NCBI GenBank assembly: GCA_021234155.1
Contig: JAJEKV010000031.1
Coordinates: forward strand, 6,092,748 to 6,156,747
Reading direction: 5' to 3'
Length of the DNA: 64,000 nt
Source: Isoetes taiwanensis
Taxonomy: Eukaryota > Streptophyta > Lycopodiopsida > Isoetales > Isoetaceae
How positions within the stretch are numbered: the first letter of the stretch is position 1; the number at the start of each line of letters is the position of its first letter. Positions 57,970 to 64,000 of this stretch are shown in pieces. Position numbers and translations under genes: made by a program. The notes beneath the pieces are model-generated. The model was not told the DNA's origin. It saw nothing but the letters and a program-made list of their open reading frames with translations, and did not search any database.

Positions 57970-59203
57970 TCATTTGAGCCCAGAAGCGAGCTGAGAATGG
58001 ATACTGATAACTTTCTCCAGGCTCATTATCTTCACAAGCTTCTTCTGACCATACTTATTATCTCCTTTTACTGCACCAACAGCACATGCTTTGAGTGCAG
58101 CAACATAAGTCTGTGCATTTGGAGTAAAACCTTCATCTTGCATACTTGCAAATAATTGTAGAGCAAGCTCGTCCTCTCCTCTTTCAACATATCCAAATAT
58201 CAATGCACTCCATGACACCACATCGTGGTGGCGCATCCTATCAAAGACTGACGAGCATGTGTCATACTCCCACATTTAGCATACATATCCACCATTGCGC
58301 CTGCCACAAAAATGTCAGAGGCACTTTCGCTCTTCGCAAGTGCAGAATGGATATGTATGCCTTTCTCCAAACACTCAATTTTCACCAATTTTCCATCCAT
58401 TGATGGGTTTTCTCCGTGTTGCACTCATCGGGCACATGCCTTGAGTGCAAGAACGTATGTCCGAGCATCCGGTGCAAAACCTTGATCTCGCATACATTCA
58501 AATAATTGCAGCACCTCCTTGCCCTTGCCATGTTCAACATATCCATATATTACGGTATTCCGGGACATCAAGTTTTGATGTGGCATCCTATCAAAGATCC
58601 GAAGAGCTCTTAATGCTCCCACATTTAAAATACATATGCACAAGAGTGTTTGCCAGAAGAATGTTTTTATCATACTCTGTATCAATTAGATCAGCATGAA
58701 TCCTCATGCCACTTTGTAGGTCTCTTAAAGTGCTGCATGCCTTCGATGCAGCAATTAAAATACTAAGTTCCGCTTTCGTGTCATTCTGACGAATTTCATC
58801 ATATATTTTAAGGATTTCAAAACCCTTAGAACTGGCATTTGAGAGGGCAGTCAAATTTCTACCAACAAAGGACTTCTCAAAAACTTTGTCACCTATAATG
58901 GGAGCAGCACTCACATTCTGCTGCACAATAGATTTCTGCAGAATCATGAACCGGATGCAAGGTTTCTATTTGGGGCAAGAGCAATGGCCAATTAGCCACG
59001 AGCGAGTGCAAGGCACATCGCAGAAGATCATAATCTGCATAACTCATTAATCTGTATAACTCGGGTTTGCATGGAGTGATATATGTCATCAGATGGGCAA
59101 GTTTAAGGTAATGAGTTCCACAGAGAGCGTGCCTAGCTAGTTCCGACAGACTCCATCCACCATACCTGTTGCCCAGAGCCAGAACCCCATATCTTTCTGC
59201 CAT
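57970..59203 (-). pseudogene. Pentatricopeptide-repeat (PLS-type) protein, decayed
   Basis: Minus-strand segments in several frames form one PPR protein. The N-terminal part starts at about 59203 (MAERYGVLALGNRYGGWSLS). Motifs follow in order: ILIAASKACSTLRDLQSGMR, LLANTLVHMYFKCGSI, RNTVIYGYVEHGKGKEVLQL, DIFVAGAMVDMYAKCGSM and VVSWSALIFGYVERGEDELA. Spacing fits P, L and S motifs of organelle RNA-editing or processing factors. At least three frameshifts and the loss of the C-terminal end mark it as a pseudogene. It stops next to the end of the 1.1-kb duplication. Confidence 0.8.
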
Positions 59204-60142
59204 CTCTAGGGCACAAATCCTCTATCCAAGAAAAAATATGCAATGCTTCTGGGCATATCTATTCGATCTATTCTATTCCGGCCTAAACTGTCTGGTTCTT
59301 TGCACGCACAGAAGAACAGAAAACAGAGGGTCCGTTTCTTTTGTAGAATCCGGTTAGCCGGTTTTGAAATGGATGCCAAGAAGAGCCACGACCGCCAGTT
59401 TACACCCTATAACCAGTTTTGAGCAGTCATTGGCATATTCCTGGCATATACCAGCATATGCTTAGAGTATGCCATAAACCCACATAAACAAGGGCTTGCC
59501 CCTCTAGGGGCAACCCAAAAATTAAGACAACATTTCTAGACTAAAAATGCAAAGCTGAGACATTTTGTAGAAAAGCCTGTGTTGTGGAGTACTAAGGTCA
59601 ATTTGTGATCATCTGTTTTGCCCCACTCCTCAAATATGGATTACAACATGCATGCTATGAAAAAAGATAACAATTTGCACTTGTTCATTTAATCATGAGT
59701 ATTAAGGGGCTAAAGCTAGCTCAAGTTCATCTCTCATGCTTATTTTTTTGCATTGTTTGTATTGCCCTAGAACAAGTTTCGCGTTTTAGTTAATTCGCAT
59801 TAAGCTTATTGCTCAAGATCATTACTCAAATTTGCTTTGATTTAGCTTATAGAGATTAAGATTTCGGCATCTTGAATTGTTGTAGCTGATTATTATAGTC
59901 GACTTCCGCATATGTTATTGCAAGGTATAACACCTACCATATTCCTATTCCTGTTATAGTAGGGCATAACACCCCTGTTCCAGGGTTATCCGTACGATGA
60001 CATTTGCTCTCAATGTCTTTGCCCGTCGGCCTATAGCCCTATCATTTTAGGGTTTCTTTTTTTTTTCCATGTTCCATTTTAGGGTTTGTATTTTCATTTT
60101 CCTGTTGCTTTACTGCCGCCTTTGAATTTGCAGGGACAAGGG
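59204..60142. other. Intergenic, possible leader and intron of the next gene
   Basis: No ORF is supported. 59985-60133 has TTTTAGGGTTT words and a pyrimidine-rich run ending in an acceptor (TTTGCAG at 60133). Confidence 0.4.
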
Positions 60143-60403
60143 ATGGCAATGGCAATGAAAGCTACAGATGGCAGCGCAGGAAGATACGGTCGCAGTGGCG
60201 CTGCTAACGGCAACGGCGCGTCCCTGTATCCAAAACCTTCTCTTTTCCATATACCCTCCTCTTCTTCTCTTTCTTCTAGCTATGGTGTTGATCCGAAAGG
60301 CGGGGCGGCAATAGCAGCTTGTGTAAACAGACCATTTTTTGCATTTTTCTTGATCGATATGCAGTTTTTTATCGATCATTGTTATACTTATTTGCGTTCT
60401 TAG
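60143..60403 (+). CDS. Hypothetical protein or first coding exon, up to 86 aa
   Basis: The ATG at 60143 follows an acceptor by ten bases. It opens MAMAMKATDGSAGRYGRSGA, then a Ser-rich stretch and YGVDPKGGAAIAACVNR. The GC-rich first 180 bp contrast with the AT-rich surroundings. The last about 25 codons look like translated intron. The product is unrecognised. Confidence 0.4.
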   Translation: MAMAMKATDGSAGRYGRSGAANGNGASLYPKPSLFHIPSSSSLSSSYGVDPKGGAAIAACVNRPFFAFFLIDMQFFIDHCYTYLRS

Positions 60404-61997
60404 ATGAAGATTAACTGTGTAGTTTCATGCCAGATGAAGAATTCTACTTTTCCCAAGGGGAAGACAAAAGCCAGGAACTTTTTGTCGTAGTTGAGTTGAT
60501 GGGTACTTGAATTTCAATCTTCATAAGCTGCCTATTCATGGATACACGCTCTGCAGGTTGTGGATTATCTATTTATTTTGTTCATGTCCTTGTATGTATT
60601 ATCCAATTTCATTGACAAGTACTCTACCTTTTCGTAAGAATCTAAGTGAGTCTTTAGTCTAGGTGTCCATTTCTTCTTGCAGTAGAATAGCTACCAACAA
60701 AATGTTTTGGTGCTCAGATTTGTCATATTCAGAAGCATGAATCTTTCTTTGTTGGATCTACAATGTGACCCTTCTATTTTGCAGAGCTCTGTTCTTTCAC
60801 CTTGCCGACTATATACTTGCAGAATCGTATTGCTTCGGGATTGCAGAGCCATCAGTTTGTCACGATCTCTCACTTGGTGTGCTGCAGCCACGATCTGCAG
60901 TGAGAGAGTTTGTCTAAATATTGCCTTTTTGCCCTGTAAGCTTCCTCGTCTTTGCTCAGCTATATTACAGCATGAAGAACTAGAAGTTTTTTATCCCTTT
61001 TGATTTGATCTGCTTGTAGCTTAGACACTATTTTTATAGGCTTTCCAAAGTCTACGACTGAAGCCATAAGAGCTGGAAGCTTTGATAGTGGCAAAGCATC
61101 AGCAAAATCGTGATCTCTCCTTGTAGGAGCAAGTAAAGGATGCAAATGCTTCTCTGTTTTAAATCTTATGATATTGAATTTCTTTATCATTCTTGCCTAT
61201 ATATGGTAACTATGCCTCTTCTGGAGATTGAAATCAGACTGGAGGAAGGAAGGCAAACGATCAAATCAAGTATGCTTGAAGTAATAAATGCTTAGGGAAT
61301 TTTTTGCATTCTTATCCTTTGCTTATACATGTTGTAAAGTAAAGCTGATTCTTCATTCAGCTTTTATGCTTGCAGGTGATAGATTCAGGTGAAAAAAATA
61401 TTGAAGGCAAGAATGGTGAATGCTTTGTCATCTGATCAGAGTAGTATGACATGCCTTTGCCAGTTTTAAGATGGTTATGGGGTTATGTACTTTAAGCATC
61501 TATCACCGCTTTCAAAAAACCAAATATTGCTCAAACTCAAATGCAGGGATGAATTAGCTTGCAGAATCAGGGTTTCAGGATGATTTCACTTACATGAATT
61601 ATATTACCCGAGTTGGAATGGTCCGAGACAAAATGAATTAAAAGACTCCCCTTCTATTTCATTTAGGGGTTTTGGATTTTCCAAGGTTCGACTCCTTGGT
61701 CCCATAGAGATAGTTAAATAAATTAACTGCCCTCGACCATATATATTTACATACTTACCACCATAGTACGTCTTATGCACACACAATACCTATAAAACTA
61801 CATTAAACCGTACTTATAAAACTACATTAAACTGCACTTATAAAACGCTACATTGTACACCATATATCGTATGTGTGAATCATACCTACAAAACACTATA
61901 GTGTACAGTATCATGTTGTATTAACACCATGGTAAAGCAAAGAAGATAAACATGTTGTCACAAAACTTGTTGTACTAAGTAGTGTTTTACATCATAG
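60404..61997. other. Probable intronic or intergenic DNA with one open stretch
   Basis: 60427-60512 reads MPDEEFYFSQGEDKSQELFV and is open to a TGA; it could be a small exon. The remainder has only unsupported ORFs. Confidence 0.3.
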
Positions 61998-62490
61998 TTG
62001 ACAGGTAAGAAAAAGGAAGAGATTACCAATGTACTTTTTGCAAGAGCAAAGGTGCTTGAGAAAAATGGAGATGGTCTTTTATTGGCCTGGAAGTTCTATT
62101 TCACAGAGAGATGTGTAGAGTATATAGAAATACTTCGTTCAATACCAGGAAACAAGTTGTCTAAGCCATCAATACAGTGCCTTTCCAATGGTATCAAGTG
62201 ATATCAACAAATTTGTATTATGGGAATGCCCTACACAACTCGAAATTTGAATTTGGAAGCACTGAGTAATCAAAATTTGTAGTTATTTGAGCACTTCCGA
62301 ATTGGACTTGCTATTTAAGTTCCTCTTTCCATTAATTATTATGCATCTGTTGTAAAGGCATAGTTTTGCTTCGTACAGAGCCAAGGCCGTGAGAGCACAA
62401 AAAGTTATAGACAAATTGGCTGCTGGAAGGGAAGTAAAACGTGCAACAGCATTAGGAGCTGGAGCTGATGAGAGTCCAAGGATGATTTAG
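61998..62490 (+). CDS. Candidate last exons of an unknown host gene
   Basis: The first segment (about 62006-62201, after GTTGACAG) encodes KKKEEITNVLFARAKVLEKN and LLAWKFYFTERCVEYIEILR. The second (62379-62490, acceptor TCGTACAG) encodes AKAVRAQKVIDKLAAGREVK and ends ADESPRMI at a TAG. Both look like genuine protein sequence, basic and helical. The joining donor could not be fixed, so they may belong to different transcripts. The product is unrecognised. Confidence 0.35.
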
Positions 62491-63836
62491 ATACAGAACA
62501 TAAGATATAACATTGATACCCTAACGGTTTAGAAGAATAGGACAAGTTTATTGTCATGCCATGCCATGTGTACTTCAACAGCTTTCTTCTGGCTTGCAAT
62601 TTTTGGCATGTTTCTAAGTGTCTTCTCAATGCTCCCTCCCACGTTGTTGTGTTAAATATTGAAGTTCTTTTTCTTTTCAAGGGTGTGTACTACTAGATTT
62701 TTTTCATTCTTGTTCTTGAAGTACTTGTGACAAGTGTCTTGTTAAAGAGGATGTTGATGCTGATTGCTCCCATCTTTTGTCAACTGCTTTATGCTTCATC
62801 TTTTGTTGTTGCAAATCAGAAATGCAAGGCTCTGTTGATGCTGATTGCTCTCATCTTTTGCCATTGCTCCTTTATTCTCTGGATTTGGGGCAAATGGATC
62901 TTAGATAGGATGTAAGATACAATTTTAGCACCATTTCTCTAAGAATTAATTCAAAGAAACAATAGGTTTTAGTTAGGTCGTGTTAGTTGTAATCTTTGCC
63001 ATGTGGTTTCTCATGTTTTGCGACAGATCTGAAACTAAAGTACCTAGATACCACATCCTTGACAATAATGCTATGAGTGCATAACCATAAATTATGTGGC
63101 AAAGCAGGAGTCAAGTTATTATTGCAAAAACTAATCACCATGATTTCAAAGCTTGAAGATATTATAAATTTGACCAATTTCTGGCTACCACGTTAAGAGT
63201 GCCATGACTTCAACCTGAAGATTTTTTTTATTAAGTAAAATTCCAACGGCATAAGTAAGCATCATGTTTATTGTTTTAATACAAATTTAGTGTTCAATTT
63301 GCAGCCAACTTTGCAATTTTTTCAATTCTCACAACTTTGCATTTCTAGCTTATAAGAGTGGTCACTATCTGATTCTATCACAATTCCAATGGCAAATTCT
63401 GCAGAAGCTTTGCCTGGTTTGCTTTTCGCTCTGCCACCATTCCTTTGCAAGCCTAGTGACCTGCCCAAGGTGTGAGATCTCAATGACTGTATCCTTTGCA
63501 TTTTGTGGACAGAGCAAGGTTACTCCATGCCAACTATGTTCTTTTGGACAGAGTGAGGTTAGTCCATGCCAACCATGCTGAAAACCGACCACCTCTAGCA
63601 ACCCATCATTAACTAAAGGTCTAGTCAAACCTCTCTGTAAATATGAACAAACCTCCCTATTGATCACCAAGGATCCAGACCTCCAGAGAAGCTAGACAAA
63701 TATAGTAGATATAGTAGAACAATCAATGCTATACTGCAGAGATATCAAAGCGAATATGCAATGTGAAACAATTTGTTGTTTATAAAATTTTATGGAAATT
63801 TTAGCATCCCTCGTTCTATTTTTGCTTTTGTATCAT
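62491..63836. other. Intergenic; two short tandem duplications
   Basis: A block around CTGTTGATGCTGATTGCTC repeats 82 bp apart (about 62748 and 62830). A 39-bp block around GGACAGAG repeats at about 63508 and 63547. No gene is supported. Confidence 0.5.
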
Positions 63837-64000
63837 AGTCCGGACTCAAGTGAAGAAAGCGCGGACTCATCAAATAACCAATTTGAAGAACATGGTAAAA
63901 GGAGTGCAAAAGGATATGCTACAAACATCCTTGCTTAGTGCCAAATCAGGTTGGAACATGCACAGGAACACGGCTTGCATCCTCTATGCGGCTAAACAAG
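63837..64000 (+). CDS. Partial exon open to the window edge
   Basis: After a pyrimidine-rich acceptor (TTTTGTATCATAG) one frame is open to position 64000: RTQVKKARTHQITNLKNMVK then GVQKDMLQTSLLSAKSGWNM. It is basic and helical. I do not recognise it; the rest lies outside the window. Confidence 0.4.

Overview
The window is nuclear DNA of a land plant with a large, repeat-rich genome, most likely a homosporous fern. The support is GT..AG introns, Ty3/gypsy LTR retrotransposons primed by initiator-Met tRNA, an L1-type LINE, a plant LRR receptor-like protein, and a PLS-type pentatricopeptide (PPR) relic in a style common in ferns. The fern assignment is an inference. No rRNA gene, tRNA gene, CRISPR array or bacterial operon was seen.

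Layout. 1-2.7 kb: a small ORF, a 139-bp tandem repeat full of heat-shock-element-like palindromes, and the truncated start of an unknown gene. 2.7-14.9 kb: chromovirus A (+ strand). It has a 5' LTR remnant, a primer-binding site, about 5 kb of extra ORFs, gag-pol with a chromodomain, a polypurine tract and a full 3' LTR. One extra ORF ends in a complete histone H3 fold. 14.9-20.7 kb: half of a second Ty3/gypsy element B (- strand) with a 2.2 kb LTR. It sits inside the 3' end of a DUF7869-like, transposase-type gene (20.7-22.9 kb). 23-28 kb: palindromic and simple repeats with candidate exons. 28.4-35.1 kb: a 5'-truncated L1-type LINE (- strand) with a poly-A tail and a probable 8-bp target duplication. 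35.6-40.2 kb: a spliced + strand gene joining a ParB/sulfiredoxin-like domain to a C-terminal DNA-methyltransferase-like domain; both introns are full of GGCGCC palindromes and the first also holds a foldback element. 42-43.8 kb: diverged repeats carrying inverted telobox hairpins. 45.9-48.3 kb: an LRR receptor-like protein gene broken by a 4-bp duplication. 49.2 kb: a long microRNA-like hairpin. 51.6-57.9 kb: a 1.1 kb tandem duplication whose first copy is split by a 4 kb terminal-inverted-repeat transposon carrying gene-like exon fragments and a palindrome array. 58-59.2 kb: a PPR pseudogene. 60-64 kb: candidate exons of unknown host genes.

How it fits together. Most of the window is nested mobile DNA. 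Element B landed in the DUF7869-like gene and chromovirus A landed in B's integrase region; a later deletion probably removed A's 5' LTR start, the rest of B and the end of the DUF7869-like gene. The two most unusual items are chromovirus A, which encodes both a chromodomain and an H3-type histone fold, and the ParB/methyltransferase gene, a prokaryote- or phage-like domain pair inside an intron-containing plant gene.
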